From Selaginella tamariscina (taxonomy: Eukaryota; Streptophyta; Lycopodiopsida; Selaginellales; Selaginellaceae), in contig PUQB01000210.1 of NCBI GenBank assembly GCA_003024785.1, positions 334,998 to 398,997 of the forward strand: DNA of 64,000 nucleotides, written 5' to 3'. Of this stretch, positions 1 through 18,639 are shown one piece after another (within the stretch, counting starts at the first letter, position 1; each line of letters begins with the position of its first letter). The translations under genes and the position numbers were made by a program. Under the pieces are notes generated by a model. That model had not been told where the DNA came from and searched no databases. It was given only the letters and a program-made list of their open reading frames with translations.

Positions 1-520
1 AACATAAGGTGTTGACTGTTTTGCAACAAGGAAAGTTAAACACATTTCATACTTACAATAATTACTTCTTAAGATGGATTAGTGTGTGAAATTCTTTATC
101 TTGATAAGCTTTTGCAATACAATTTAACATGTCATATTAAGAACTAATCATGATAAAACAAATCGTCTTCTCTTAGTTATACTGTATATATGAAATTAAC
201 ATATTCGCATTCTAATTATTAAATTTAAATATTCAACTAATATATTTATTCGAAGTTTTAAAGTTTAAAATGAATTAGTAAAATAAAAAACCCTGATTTT
301 ATATATGAATAGCGAATTCAAATTCAATTATTGATAGATAGAGAGAGAGAGAGTTAAAGTTATAAATGTATACTTATATAATGTGGTTTAAAATCTTATA
401 AATTGGTTTTAAAATATTAAATCAATCTTGCCAATCCGTATAAGTTTTAAACTTACGTGTGTGTGTGCGTGTGCGCGCAATTATATAAATGAACATAAGA
501 ACCCTAAAACAGAGTGCTGT

Positions 521-613
521 GAAGGATGCAAGGAGGCCGCTCACGATTTTAGGGTTTTAGCTTTGAAGGATGCAAGGAGGCCGCTCACGATTTTAGGGTT
601 TTAGCTTTGAAGG

Positions 614-637
<24 letters not shown>
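521..637 (+). repeat. 44-bp direct repeat, 2.7 copies, with duplicated start codon
   Basis: Units start at 521, 565 and 609 and share GAAGGATGCAAGGAGGCCGC. Each unit contains the same ATG (526, 570, 614). In the first two units the frame reads MQGGRSRF and stops at TAG. In the third the same frame runs on into the O-fucosyltransferase signal anchor. The repeat also carries a TTTTAGGGTTTTA telo-box-like motif. It looks like a tandem duplication of the start-codon region that created two short upstream ORFs. Confidence 0.85.
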
Positions 638-3743
<3,106 letters not shown>

Positions 3744-5153
3744 CCAGGTCGGTTTTGTTTAACTTAGTTATATTATAAATGTTTACAGTTTTGTTTAACT
3801 TAGTTATATTATAAATTTGTTTACAGTTATTGTAAGACTTAAGAAGATTGACAAAATGAGTACATTTTTAAACATGTTCGTTATGAAGAAAAAAGAAAAT
3901 CTGTTCAGTAATAAGGACTTAATTGGAATTGAAACAAAATAAAAAAAATAAGATATACATTAATTTAATATATAGTGTATACACGGTTAAGAATTTATTG
4001 ATGTATTTCCGAAGCATTTGGGATCGCACACATCTTTTGTTTTATTGTGTGTGTGGTAAACCATCGTTTTTAACACAATGAATTTGATAAACTTTCGATA
4101 ATGTTTAATGTACACAAATTTGATGCATATAAATTAATACTAAGATTATATAAAAGGATATTCATGCAGTTTTCAAATTATAAATCTCAAATTTATAAAT
4201 AGTTTATATATAAATATAAACACAAAAGCATATGCATATATATATATATATAGTATTAGTGGTAATTAATTAAAATCTAATTAATTGATAACACTAAAAA
4301 TCCTGAAGGTCTTTTTCATTTATATTCTTTAAATGCATATAAAATCATTAAATAATTAACTTAATTAATTGGAGGGGGGACCTACCCTCTATATATATAT
4401 ATATATATATTATATATTATAAAAGAGAATTAAGAAATAAGATATAGCTTTGTATAAAGCATCTACATTAAGACAATCAAGACCTCCGAAAAGAAAATAA
4501 AATAAAAAGAAATCCGTGGAATAATTAATTTCATCAAATGCCCGAATTGGGTATAAGCAGTTAACATGGCAGTCCCCGAGATCGACACAATGGACCCACG
4601 GACTGCCATGCTAGCTGCATAGATCCAAGGCGTGCATCAACAATGCCCTAACACATGAACCCTAAACCCTAATCATGCGGCTGTTAAACACATAATCACT
4701 TTAAAACTTTAATTTTAAAATCGTTACCTTAATAATTAAAGTTATATACGGAGTTAATTTTATAATTAGGATAATTTATTATTGATTTATAAAATAATTT
4801 AAATATGATTAGGACTATACCTTTTACTTATATATATAAACTTTGATGTTTATCCTTAGTTTTATATAAACTTTAATGTATATCCTTTTCTTTGTGTTCT
4901 TACTATATATGTCTATATGTTGTTTGGGTCCTTACAGCACAGTTACATTTTAAATGTAATTTAAATTAAAATTATATATATATAATTTAACTGGTTTAGG
5001 GTTTAGGGTTTATACAATGTTTTGTCAATATTCGGTTGAAGATTACCACAATGGAGCATTTATTAATAAAGTATGATGCTAAACTATGAGATTCACGTCA
5101 ATTTTGTCCTCTTATTACATAATAAAAAGCTTACACTTGATATAATCATTAAG
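3744..5153. other. AT-rich intergenic region with telo-box motifs
   Basis: No coding sequence recognised. A 30-base direct repeat (TTTTGTTTAACTTAGTTATATTATAAAT type) occurs twice just after the O-fucosyltransferase stop (about 3755-3785 and 3789-3820). Telomere-like CCCTAAACCCTAA occurs near 4660 and TTTAGGGTTTAGGG near 4996; the latter lies about 150 bases upstream of the next gene, where plant promoters often carry telo-boxes. Confidence 0.6.
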
Positions 5154-5563
5154 ATGAAGTTTTTGATAGTCATAATCATTTGTATATTATCTATTGTAAA
5201 TGCTCAAGATTCTCCTTCTCCATCTCCATCTCCTTCAATTAATTTAACTCCATCTCCGCTAAATAATTTAACACCAAAACTTCAGTTACTTCAAGTGCAT
5301 CTCCGTTAAATGAATTAACACCAAGTTTACCTCCATCTCAGTTACCTTCAAGTGCATCTCCATCTCCTTTAAATAATTTAACTCCATCTCCGTTAAATCA
5401 TTTAACACCACAGCTAATTGGATTTGGCAAAGGGACAGTTGCATCTGCTATTGCCATGGGAACAGTTTTCTGTGGAGGTATTTCATGGTTTTGCTATATA
5501 AAAAGCAAGAACAAGTCAAGATACAGGGGATATAAGAAGCCAGATGATGATCATATTTTATAA
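5154..5563 (+). pseudogene. Small arabinogalactan/proline-rich membrane peptide gene with one frame break
   Basis: Starts with a signal peptide (MKFLIVIIICILSIVNAQ), followed by a Ser-Pro-rich domain (SPSPSPS, then NNLTP/NHLTP repeats typical of O-glycosylated arabinogalactan peptides). It continues to a C-terminal hydrophobic segment (GTVASAIAMGTVFCGGISWF) and a basic tail, stopping at 5561-5563. The frame breaks near 5290: TTACTTCAAG there corresponds to TTACCTTCAAG in the next internal repeat near 5342, so one C appears to be missing. With one frame change the gene is about 136 codons. It may be a real pseudogene or a consensus error. Wall/plasma-membrane location is inferred from composition only. 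Confidence 0.6.
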
Positions 5564-6555
5564 ATTGAAGTTTTATAATGTATTTATATATAATAATAAT
5601 AATAATGTGTGTGTGTTATAATATAAATTTGAAAAAAATCCACACATCATTTTAAATTTTAAAAGGAAATTTCTATATTTACAATTGACCCGTTTTTCTT
5701 AATTCCTCAGTTGTCAAACGTACTGTGAAATAAAAATTAAATTATCTATAAATAATATCTCTATAATAATAAATAAATGTAGAAATGCTTTAAATCAAAT
5801 TAATGAATTATATAGATTTAAATAAATACCTTTTATTTGTAAACATTATTAAATAATAAACGGATCAAGCATTTAAATAGAAATTAATTTGATTCATCGC
5901 TTTAAATTGAATTAATAATTTAAATGATTTAAATAAATATCTCATATGTCCCAAAACATCTATTATTTAAATAATGTCATAAGTTTGTCGCAAGATTAAT
6001 TGTGGATTTTTTTTAAAAAATGGAAATAAGTAACACGTTTTTTTTTAAGTATAGAAAATAAATAATTGAAATATCTAAAAATTAGATTATCTTAGTCTAT
6101 ATATATATATATATATATATAAATCTCTATATCTATAAATAATGCTTTAAATTAAATTAATGGATTAAATAAATTCAAATAAATTATTTATTTATTTATG
6201 AAAATAATAAACGGAAAAAACATTTAAATAAAAATTAATCATGATTGATTACTTTAAATTAAATTAATGAAATTTTCTTTACTAAATTAATGGATATATA
6301 AAAAATTCAGAATCATAACTCATAAATTCAATAATAATAAGAATTACTACTAAGAATTAGAAACCATCGAAATGCACTTTTCTAGATTAACCGTAAAAAA
6401 TGGAAATAAGTAAACCGTGTTTTAAAGTATAAACCATGTATTATATAAATCAATCTTCTGCTTTACAAAGCATATCCCGTAGCCAACAGGCTCTAAACTA
6501 GTAAAAATGGCAATAACAAAGAAGGGAGAAAAAAAAGGGTAAAAAGGGAAAAGAA
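5564..6555. other. AT-rich intergenic region
   Basis: Nothing coding is seen. There are two related A/T-rich segments (about 5740-5960 and 6130-6320) sharing TTTAAAT(T/C)AAATTAATG motifs, likely an old tandem or dispersed duplication, and a (TA)n run at 6100-6120. Confidence 0.5.
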
Positions 6556-9512
6556 TCAATGTATGTTGCACTGTTGAACATAAGCATGCCCATAATTTAC
6601 ATATCTCTCCCACAACGGTTTGTATCTACTCATAGCGAGCTTTAACCATGGCTTCATATTGCCATTAAAATGCACCACATACGCGCTGTCTATTTGCTGT
6701 GCGTCTATATTCGGATCGTATCCCAGTCCCAACACATGTAGTCTCCTGTCCAGTGGCTCCGTTAGTCCGTAAACGTGAGTAAACCAGGTGGCAGTGTCCC
6801 CAGCTTCCACAGTGTCCTGTCCACGTTCTGTTCTTGCCAATAGTGATACCTGCATGTATACATTAGATAGATAGATATATATATATATATACATATAGCT
6901 GTATGTGTGTGTGTGTGTGCTAGAGAGAGAGACAGAGTATGCATAACATGTATGAACACAATAACACTGCAAAATCTGTAGTGTGAATGTGTGGAACAGA
7001 ATAACAATATGAGACAAAGCTTGATTGCTGCATAAGCCGGGGGGGGGGGGGGGCGGCGCTACAAAGATGATTCTAATAAGCTTTTATCCATCTTTAGCGC
7101 GCACACACAAAATAATACACATACAACACATACTGATGAAGGAAACTACGTAGATACACATAAGTTGTATCTGAATAACATTTATTATATACAATATATT
7201 GCTTATAAACCTGCTTAAATAAGAAAACATCCACATACTAATTTAAATACAGAACAAGGATAAATACAGCCGCTATATGTATATAATGGAATATGGGCTA
7301 ACTATATGTATTGAATTGCTACTAATATGTACGAGAACACAAAAATATATATATCAGCCAGTAACATTGGCTGTCTCTGCATTTGTCTATTACATAAGCG
7401 TAGCAAACAGAGTATATATAATGATAATGCATAATACCTGCTAGTAACGTTAACCTCCTTCCAAGCAACAAGATCGAAGACGTTCATCCCAAAGGCCCAT
7501 CCACAAGCATCAGGGTCGAAATTCGCCTTAATCTTCGGATGAGAAAAGTTCAAATACTTGTAGTACCGATGAAAGTTGTCTAAACACGTCTCCACAGCAC
7601 CATTAACGTTCCCGTGTAAATCAATCTTAAACAGTGAGGTCAAGTCCTTCTGAACGACTACATCGTCGTCCAGAAACACCACCTTCTTGAGCTCCGGGTA
7701 AACCTCGGGTATGTAAAACCTCAGATGGTTTAACATTGAGAGGTACTTAGGGTTCCGGAACTTAACTGCGCTCCTGCTCTCCTGCCCCGACTTGAAGTAG
7801 TAGCTCTAAAGCTTGACTTATGGAGATACAAGTGTGAAAACACGGAGTTTACAACTACGTATTTATTGTTAACTATATTGTTTGATATAACATCACATCA
7901 CACACACACATACACAGCGATTACCAAACTAATAAGCATCTCAACTCATAGCAACTATATAGTTCATATAGCACGTGTGTGTATGTGTGTGTGAGAGAGA
8001 TAGAGATGATCGTAGCAAAGCATAAAACGCTGTAAATGCACATAGTTATTTGAAACAATGTAATTATAAATATGCAAAAAATACAACTTACTTGTGTTTC
8101 AGCATCTTGCAGTTGCTTGAGAACGGGCACATAAGAAGCATTCAACCAAGTAAAAGTGTCAATGTTTTGAACCTCAATAGTGGCACCTTTGAAGTCATTG
8201 GTTGCAAGCCATACACGCATTGCACCAAAGTTGACAGAGTCGGTAACAATGTGAAACACCAGCTCTCGAGGATGCTTTGAGTTTACCACCGTTGAATTTA
8301 CCACCACTGATGTCCCAAGTATGTTGTCTGAGAACACCACAAAGTGGTAAAGCCGGTTGTCGATCAAAGCTGGTAAATCTTGATCTTTATATCTATCTGC
8401 ATAACCGTAACATCATATAACACACATATCACATATATGTATAGTGTAAATCATACATATGTTAGTCTGATAATTTAGTACCTTGAGTTCGTGTTTCGGC
8501 CCATTCAAGAGTTAACTGCATACCGAAGCAGTAGAGGCTCTTAGGAACAGCTTCAGCAGCTAACTGTCCAAATGTCGTGCTTTGTACGGCTGCGTTGCTT
8601 GCACGTTCTTCCAAAGCTTGAATTTGTGCCTTAAACTGCACACAATTAATGCATAGGAAATCAATTCCGTTGTAAACACTACTATACACATGATCTTTAC
8701 AGCCCGTGGTATATTATTACGTCAATACTAATAATACAAACCACTTACATAGCAAATATATCAGTTTAAAAACTACAGCTTGTAGCTTTATGTAAGTCAT
8801 ACTGACAATATAAATACACATTCTAAATAAGGGATGTTTGTATCAACATGTGTATGTGTATGTACAATCAACACATATCAACACGAAAATGCCAACCAAT
8901 ATAAACACATCTCTAATATCTAAGATCATATATGTGTATACCTTCATTATCACAGTTGCAATGTCGTAGTGAAGTTCTCGAGCTTGAAATATCAACGAGG
9001 CCATCTGCTTCATTACAGGCTCAGCTTCTTCTGAGGAAATGGGGGTGGTTCGAGTTGCTGCTTGAGATAAGAGTAATTGACAGGCCTTTATCTGTATTTA
9101 AGCAATAACATATCCATATATGTATGTGTGTGTAGCATAGATTAATATGTACCTGTGAGCTGAGATCCCACGCCAATTGTAAGTTGTTTTTTTCTTTTGC
9201 AATTACTAAGTAAGCCTTTGCTAATACCATCTGGTCCCCAAGCTGCCTTGCGTAAGAATGTACATCCAGAAGCTCTTCTGTTATATTAAGGGACTCCCCT
9301 GCTGTCCATGGTGCTTCTTTAAACTGCAAAAAAGTAGCTTTGATCTCAAAAACGCAACTATTATGAGAGAAACAGGTAATCCTTACCAATGAAGGTTGCC
9401 GGGACAAGGCAAAGAATGCAATCAGCATGAGACCCAGCAGCCCAATAGTAAGAAGAATAGATACTAGTGAAAATCTCCTTCTACGACGAATGTCGTATGC
9501 CCGCCGCCTCAT
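6556..9512 (-). CDS. Galacturonosyltransferase, GAUT10/GAUT11-like (GT8), with a one-base phase break in the last exon
   Basis: Family role: Golgi GT8 enzyme transferring galacturonic acid from UDP-GalA during pectin synthesis. Seven exons in transcription order: 9512-9387, 9323-9153, 9091-8942, 8635-8482, 8396-8092, 7805-7438, 6849-6556. The first encodes a short basic tail (MRRRAYDIRRRRR) and one transmembrane anchor. The next two form the stem region. GT8 landmarks are LYHFVVFSDN, the metal-binding VFLDDDVVVQKDL, CGWAFGMNVFDL, YHYWQEQN and the terminal HFNGNMKPWLK. The exons total 1568 bases, one short of 523 codons. The break is near 6771, where GLLTF should continue into YGLTEPLDRR but one T is lacking, giving an early TAA. 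The downstream part remains well conserved, which suggests a recent lesion or a consensus error. Intron 6 contains a run of about 15 G (7039-7053). Confidence 0.88.
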
Positions 9513-10055
9513 TGTAGCTCAAAGAATCATCCCTACTCCTAATCTGTTGCCCTAGAAACTAGAATTCTGACCCTAAACAGTAAAGAATCCTTGCAAAAGA
9601 GCAAATATGCGCCCCTCTGTGAAGCGCGTACCTTGTGAAGGATCCAGAAGCTCCCGCAGCTCAGATCTGCCGATTCTTGAGCCTCCGAAGAAATGCAAGA
9701 ATCATCGATCGATCCACAGCCGCCCCGATCTCTCCCATCGATCTCATCTTGCGCTTATTACTGCTCGATTACCTATTAAAGTGGCCTATTATGGATCAAT
9801 CCTTCCCAAAACCAGGGCGAATGCCGACCGTTGATTGACGAAAATGAATCGTAACTGTCGGATTCCGGTCCGCGTACCATATCCGTTAGATCTCTCGTTA
9901 TACGTGCAATACGAGCAGGTGTTGAAAAACGAAAACTTGGAAAATTTTAAGTATTAACAGGGTATCTAAAAAGAAATATCCATGAGTATCTAGAAGGAAT
10001 ATCCAAATCAATGTATTTGTATAATTACCTATGAACTATATATCGTGGAGATAAA
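9513..10055. promoter_or_regulatory. Upstream region of the GAUT gene / gap to the convergently ordered PHD gene
   Basis: This stretch is less AT-rich than the other intergenic DNA and contains several open but unrecognised short frames. It lies immediately 5' of the GAUT start (minus strand) and 3' of the PHD gene, so 5' UTR and promoter are the likely content. No specific element could be assigned. Confidence 0.35.
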
Positions 10056-13054
<2,999 letters not shown>

Positions 13055-15160
13055 AATTCACTAACTGCGGAAAAAGTATACTAATGATCTATCACATATT
13101 TAATACGAGGAGCATACAACACAGAACCTAAATTGGCAAACAATACGCATCAAAGAGCATGTTATGGCAATGACCTATATGCGTCAGTCACATCTACACA
13201 TGCATATGCGTGTGCCTGTATAGGAACATATGCATGAGTTGATCTATAAAATACATATAACAACAAAATGAGTTAGTAGATTGAGAAGGATTATAAAAGA
13301 ATTGCGCTTACCGCAAGGCACCTTCATCTGCGCGTATAGTGACCTATCCCTAGGCAGAGTATCCTGTATATGTAATTATATATGAGGCATTTAAGGGAAA
13401 CTGTTAATATACCGAGTGTTCTAAGAATTCAACAGCAAGTCCGCCTACATCGGCGGCAATTGATGTATCTTCATAAGAACTACACCCAGAGAAGTGTGTG
13501 TGTGTGTGTAGTTATAGCTATGTGTGTCTTTTCTGAGCTAAAACACTGTGTATTGTATATGTATGCAACACTTGGATTGAAATTATCCTTTAGGGCGTTC
13601 TCTATTGGGCTTCTGTTATTACCTAATTCAATGTCAAAATACGCTTACCGGCAGGAGCAAGCCCTCCGTGTACCTATCCCTAGGAACAACCTAACATAAT
13701 GAAACGTATATAATAATTTTATACTGTTAAGTATTCTCTCTATATATATATATATACAAACAGCACGCCGCAAGATAAAGCCGGCTTACCGGAAAAAGCT
13801 TGAAATGGAGAAGAATCTGAACAATATCAATTTAGCAGTCTGGGTATGTAAAAGCACATCCCAATCTTGAAATGGAGAGGAATCTGCACAATATCAATTT
13901 AGCAACACATCACACACATACACACACAAACACGTTCTAATTTATATTTATGTGAACCCAGTTCTGTCTTTATAAACGAAAGTCAACACATACACACGCA
14001 CAGAGACACACAGATAGAAGCTCAAATGCTCCTTGTAACGAAAAAAATAACTTAAAGCAGAATATTTATTTATCACACGCACGCACGCACAAAAATTCAT
14101 ATTATGTTAATCTTTGACGCATCACATACACACACAAACACAATGTATATGCATATATGACAACAGAAAGAGGCTTCAATAAGGTAGAAAAAAATCATAT
14201 TATATATATACTTTATGTCCTAAACACCGAAATTCTATCACGTCCACATCATACACACAATGTATATTTATATATTGATTGCATTTGAGTGATTCTTCAT
14301 ACCGAAAAAGTTCAGATGCCTTGTAGCGAGATAATCCAGAGGAATCTGCAATTTACACACACACACACTTATTTTGCATACTTAAATATACAACAGCTTA
14401 TCTCACAATGCAGAGAACACAATGTATCTGTATATGTATAGATCAGAGAGAGAGAGAAAGCAGTGTGATTTGAAGCTTGGGGATAGCAAGGTAGTGCAAA
14501 GGAATCTGCTGTATAATATTTAGCAATCTTCACAACATACACACATACAAATTTCTTAAACACATACGAAATTCGAAATACACACGCATGCACACAGAAT
14601 GCGTATATACCGTACGAGCTTAGGAAGCTAAATAAGAAAAAATACATGAATGCAACCTGACTAAAGCACTGATCCGACAAGCATTTTATATATATATAAT
14701 ATATATAGACACACACACACACCCTTCCGCTACATGTACATACAAACAGATATTGATATCTTTCATTGGTGAACCAAATAACTTTAAATCATTTAAAGCT
14801 AAATCGCTCATAACCCATCTAAATAAGTCACCGCCCTAAAATATAATAAAATAAATCGAAAAAACCCGTAATTAAATGTCAAATAATCCATAAAACAATT
14901 TAGAATTTCTTTTAAAAAAATGGATTAAGACCAATACACTTACCATAAAAAGAAGCTCAAAGACGCCCTAGCGACCTATCCCTAGTTACCAAAATCTGCA
15001 AAATGTCATAGATATATTTTACAATGTGGGCGCACTAAACTACTAACTATGATTTTACCTCTTCTCGAGAACTAGCGCCTCAATCAACCTACAACATTTC
15101 ATATATGCATGAACTCCGTACACGTGTCCCGTCCGTACCGTCTGCACTCTGTTTAGGGTT
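13055..15160 (-). promoter_or_regulatory. Probable 5' leader and promoter region of the PHD gene with repeated non-coding exon-like units
   Basis: On the minus strand, similar units reading (A)GGGATAGGT...(C/G)G and ending at a GTAAG donor occur with donors near 13310, 13645, 13787 and 14941. A further duplicated block (CTTGAAATGGAGA.GAATCTG) occurs at about 13798-13840 and 13867-13905. They look like tandemly copied 5' UTR exons separated by (CA)n-rich introns. No long reading frame is present. Expression evidence would be needed to confirm exon status. Confidence 0.35.
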
Positions 15161-15958
15161 AGGGCACATCTGGACAGTCGCCGGCATATTCTTCACATTA
15201 TGGATAAATACATACATATTTGTTATAATTCACGTTATATGAGATTGGATTTTAGGGAATCTGCACGTCTCACGTGTTATCCTATATAAATCAGTATATT
15301 TTAATGTTAAGCGATAAGCTGAGATATAAACTATTCAACTAAGGTATATTCTTAAATATAATTTTAATTACTTGAGTTAAAACTGAAATTATTATAATAC
15401 CAAATTCGATAAGATATTGCATCATTAGTGTCTAAATCTCCTTATTAACAACATTAAATGTTATTAATATATTTGAACTTTTTGAACTTTTATATGATTA
15501 CCATTTTTCCAAGCAAAATACCCAATATCGGAGTATATCCTTTAATTGTCCTTATTAAAATTTATAAATTATTATTCTTAAATTTTAAATTTTTATGATT
15601 ATCATTAAAGAACCTTAAATTAAAATTAACATAAACTTTATTTGAAATATATATGCCTATTAATATTAAAATTCTCAAACAATTGAGTGTAAAGCCACTA
15701 ATATGTAAGGTTTATTATTAAGAAGGATAAATTAATAACTTGTTATTGCTATTATATATTAGAAAAATTATGTAATTAATTCATTAGCATTAGTGTACCT
15801 CTAATACTTTTCAAATGCTCATTAGTCACAAATTATAAGTCATATTACAAAAAAAACATTTGCATATTCTATACAATTGCACACTCCATACACATATGAA
15901 CGAGTACACAAATAGTCATCCTCTAACTACACTTATTTATAATAATAATACATATGAA
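15161..15958. other. AT-rich intergenic region
   Basis: No gene, RNA or clear repeat recognised; mostly A/T with short poly-A and poly-T runs. Confidence 0.5.
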
Positions 15959-16254
15959 CATTGTAATTAAAATGGGAATGATACATAAAAATGAAATATA
16001 AAAAAAATTATTAATTAATACTTACGTATTAATTATTAATATTTTAAACATACATTTTAAAGAGTATTATTTCTTTAAATATAAATTATTCTAAACATTA
16101 TTTCTTTATATTAAAAAATGATTAAAATTATTAATTATTAAGAAAATAAAACTATAAACATTCCCATTTTATATTAAAAAATATTAATTAAATAATTAAA
16201 ATTATTAATTATTAAAAAAATAAAACTATATACATTCCCATTTTAATTACAACG
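15959..16254. mobile_element. 296-bp MITE related to the giant TIR element
   Basis: The two ends are inverted repeats of about 22 bases (C-ATTGTAATTAAAATGGGAATG at the left; the complement with GTTGTAATTAAAATGGG at the right). The left subterminal bases (ATGATAC..., ATTAATACTTA) match the outer end of the large elements at 26,068 and 58,611. The right subterminal bases (AATTATTA...ACTATA) match their inner ends at 40,600 and 43,803. An internal duplication of the right end is seen (about 16,120-16,190 versus 16,190-16,254). There is no coding capacity. It is probably a deletion derivative mobilised by the same transposase; no clear target-site duplication was found. Confidence 0.7.
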
Positions 16255-17258
16255 TTGGTACCTACGTCTACCCATCCTAGTAATACTACGTATTTAAAAA
16301 TAAGTAAATACATTCTTTCACGATGTAATACATTGGCTATATATTCATGCTGCATGTTTTGTGTGTATATATATATGTTAATTTTGCCTGCCAAACAATA
16401 AACGTTTATGTTACGTAGCTCTAATAAGACATTTAGGCTGGTAATGCACAATATATATAAACTAAAAGATTTGAATAAAAATGAATAATATATTTATAAC
16501 GTGAGTGTAATATATTTTTATGTACACCTATCACTTAAAAAATTTTAAGTATGTAAAATATATACATATTTTATAATGTATCTTTAAAATGCATGAACTT
16601 CTACGGTTAAGTGCGATTATTATAGATCGACCAAAAATAAAGGAGAGAGGCCTTAGTGCAAATCATAAATAAAATATGAAAAAAATAATCTATTTCATTA
16701 GTATTTAATCATGTATAATTTTGGATTTATTATTTTCTGGTTTAGTACGAATTGTAACGATATTAAATCATTTATAGATTAAATATTAATATATACATAT
16801 GTAAACATATATAAAGAAGTTTCTTAAAAAACCCTCAACAACATACTAAATGTATGTATATGCATTTATATATACACAAGAATAATTTATATATGCCTAT
16901 ATATGTGATCTACTTATTTATAAATATGTTAAAATATTAAATATAAAGCTCACTAATATGTACTGTATATACAATAAATTTAAAATATAAATACAACCAC
17001 GTCCTAACACTTTATTAGGATCAACTTGCATACATTTCCAACGTAGACTAGTCTCTCCTTTTACTTATATATGCACTATACCCGTACAAATCACTCAATT
17101 CGAATTATACATATTGTCAAATTCCAGAATAGAGTAATAGGAGTGCAAAACACTAATTTTGTGTATTTCTAATGTAACGTATCGTTAATAAAATGAACCA
17201 GTATGATACAGTTTTAGAATCGTTAAAGAGGGATGATATTAAGTAAAATTTAACAATG
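16255..17258. other. AT-rich intergenic region
   Basis: No coding sequence recognised; very AT-rich with scattered TATATA runs. Confidence 0.5.
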
Positions 17259-18290
17259 TTATGCCATATTTCCACGATATATTGAGTACAACGTAAAAAT
17301 TACATACGTATGCATATGTTCATGTTGAGAAGACATATGTACGGAAAAGTGAGGTGGTACCTGCTTTAAGGTACAACGTTGTAGTTTACAATGAGTTTCT
17401 GGTCTAGCAATGTTCTCCAGACCATCTGCAACTGAGAAATATAATGACACTTACTTCCAGTAGAGATAACCTGTGGAGACTGTGACACGAGTTACCATTC
17501 CTTCTTGTCCAACACATGTTTGAACACTCCAATCCTTGTGTCATTGTCCAGGAACTTAAGTACAAACGTTCCATGATCATTACATGTCATTGTGTTCCGA
17601 CAACTTGGATATGGCACATCACCCTCGAGATTTCTCCACGAGTCCTCCTCAAAATCATATGTATAGGCTGTCGGACTGTCATAATCCCAAACCGGAACCG
17701 GGTTACTCGAGCCTGGCTTGCCCATTCCGCCCCTAGAGTCATACCTGACCCAAACACCCACTGTTGAGCTGAATATATGCACCTGCTTGAAATGTTTTTC
17801 ACTTGAGTCAAAATCGAATAACAACACCTCCCATTCTGCCCTCCCTCTGTAGGCCTTGAACTTGAAGAACTACATTCGTTGCAAAATCACTAGAGTACAG
17901 AAGCCCTAATGGTAAAACATTCTTAAATCCCTGCATTAATGTCACCGGATTATAGACCATCAACGGTTTGCAACCTTTATATTAAAGACAGAATAACCCT
18001 TCTGATATCATCGATGACTCCATTAGGTACCATCCTATGGGAAATTCAATGTCGATCCTTGGGAGTGGGGAATTGTTCATTGGATCATAATTTGTTAATA
18101 TGTAGCAAGGATCCAAGACTCCTTTGGAGATGCTGCATCGTGCTTGGTAAGGAAATTTTTGTCGGATAGACAGCTCTTCCATGACTTGCACACAGCTTTA
18201 GCAACTAGTATCCATCTAATTGGCAGCTTGAAGAAAATATGCCTAAAGGGCAATTTAAAAGGGAAATCTATGATAAACAACAATCAAAAA
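17259..18290 (-). pseudogene. Decayed F-box/kelch-type gene
   Basis: Read on the minus strand, the 5' part (about 18,280-18,100) matches an F-box: LPIRWILVAKAVCKSWKSCL followed by FLTKHDAASPKESWILATY. Frames then change (about 18,100 and 17,850). The frame at 17,827-17,492 gives VGVWVRYDSRGGMGK, YDSPTAYTYDFEEDSWRN and TMTCNDHGTFVLKF, as in plant F-box-associated or kelch-like C-terminal regions. A last conserved-looking fragment lies near 17,370-17,440. Several frameshifts and stops indicate a pseudogene. Living relatives act as substrate adaptors of SCF ubiquitin ligases. Confidence 0.6.
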
Positions 18291-18639
18291 AAGAATCACC
18301 TGAAAAGATCAATACCGAGATCATCCATATGGCTATGCTAAATTACATCACCTGAAAAGATCAATACCGCAACCTGCTCCCTACCTTTAACTTCTCACGT
18401 ATTGATCGGCTCTTTGAGTGGATTCTTGCCGTCAACCCAACAGTGTGCTAATCGGCTTCCTGCTAATGTCCACTGTCTTCTTGTGCTGCAGCTCCTTGGC
18501 AGCATCGTCCACTTTGTCGACCCATCGCATCCACCCAGTCGACTATCTTCTTGCGCTGTTTAGAACTTTGCACAATGTCAATTCTATTTCTGCAACCATC
18601 CATTTTGTTAAGACAGTGGGCTGCTTAGGTTAAAGTAAT

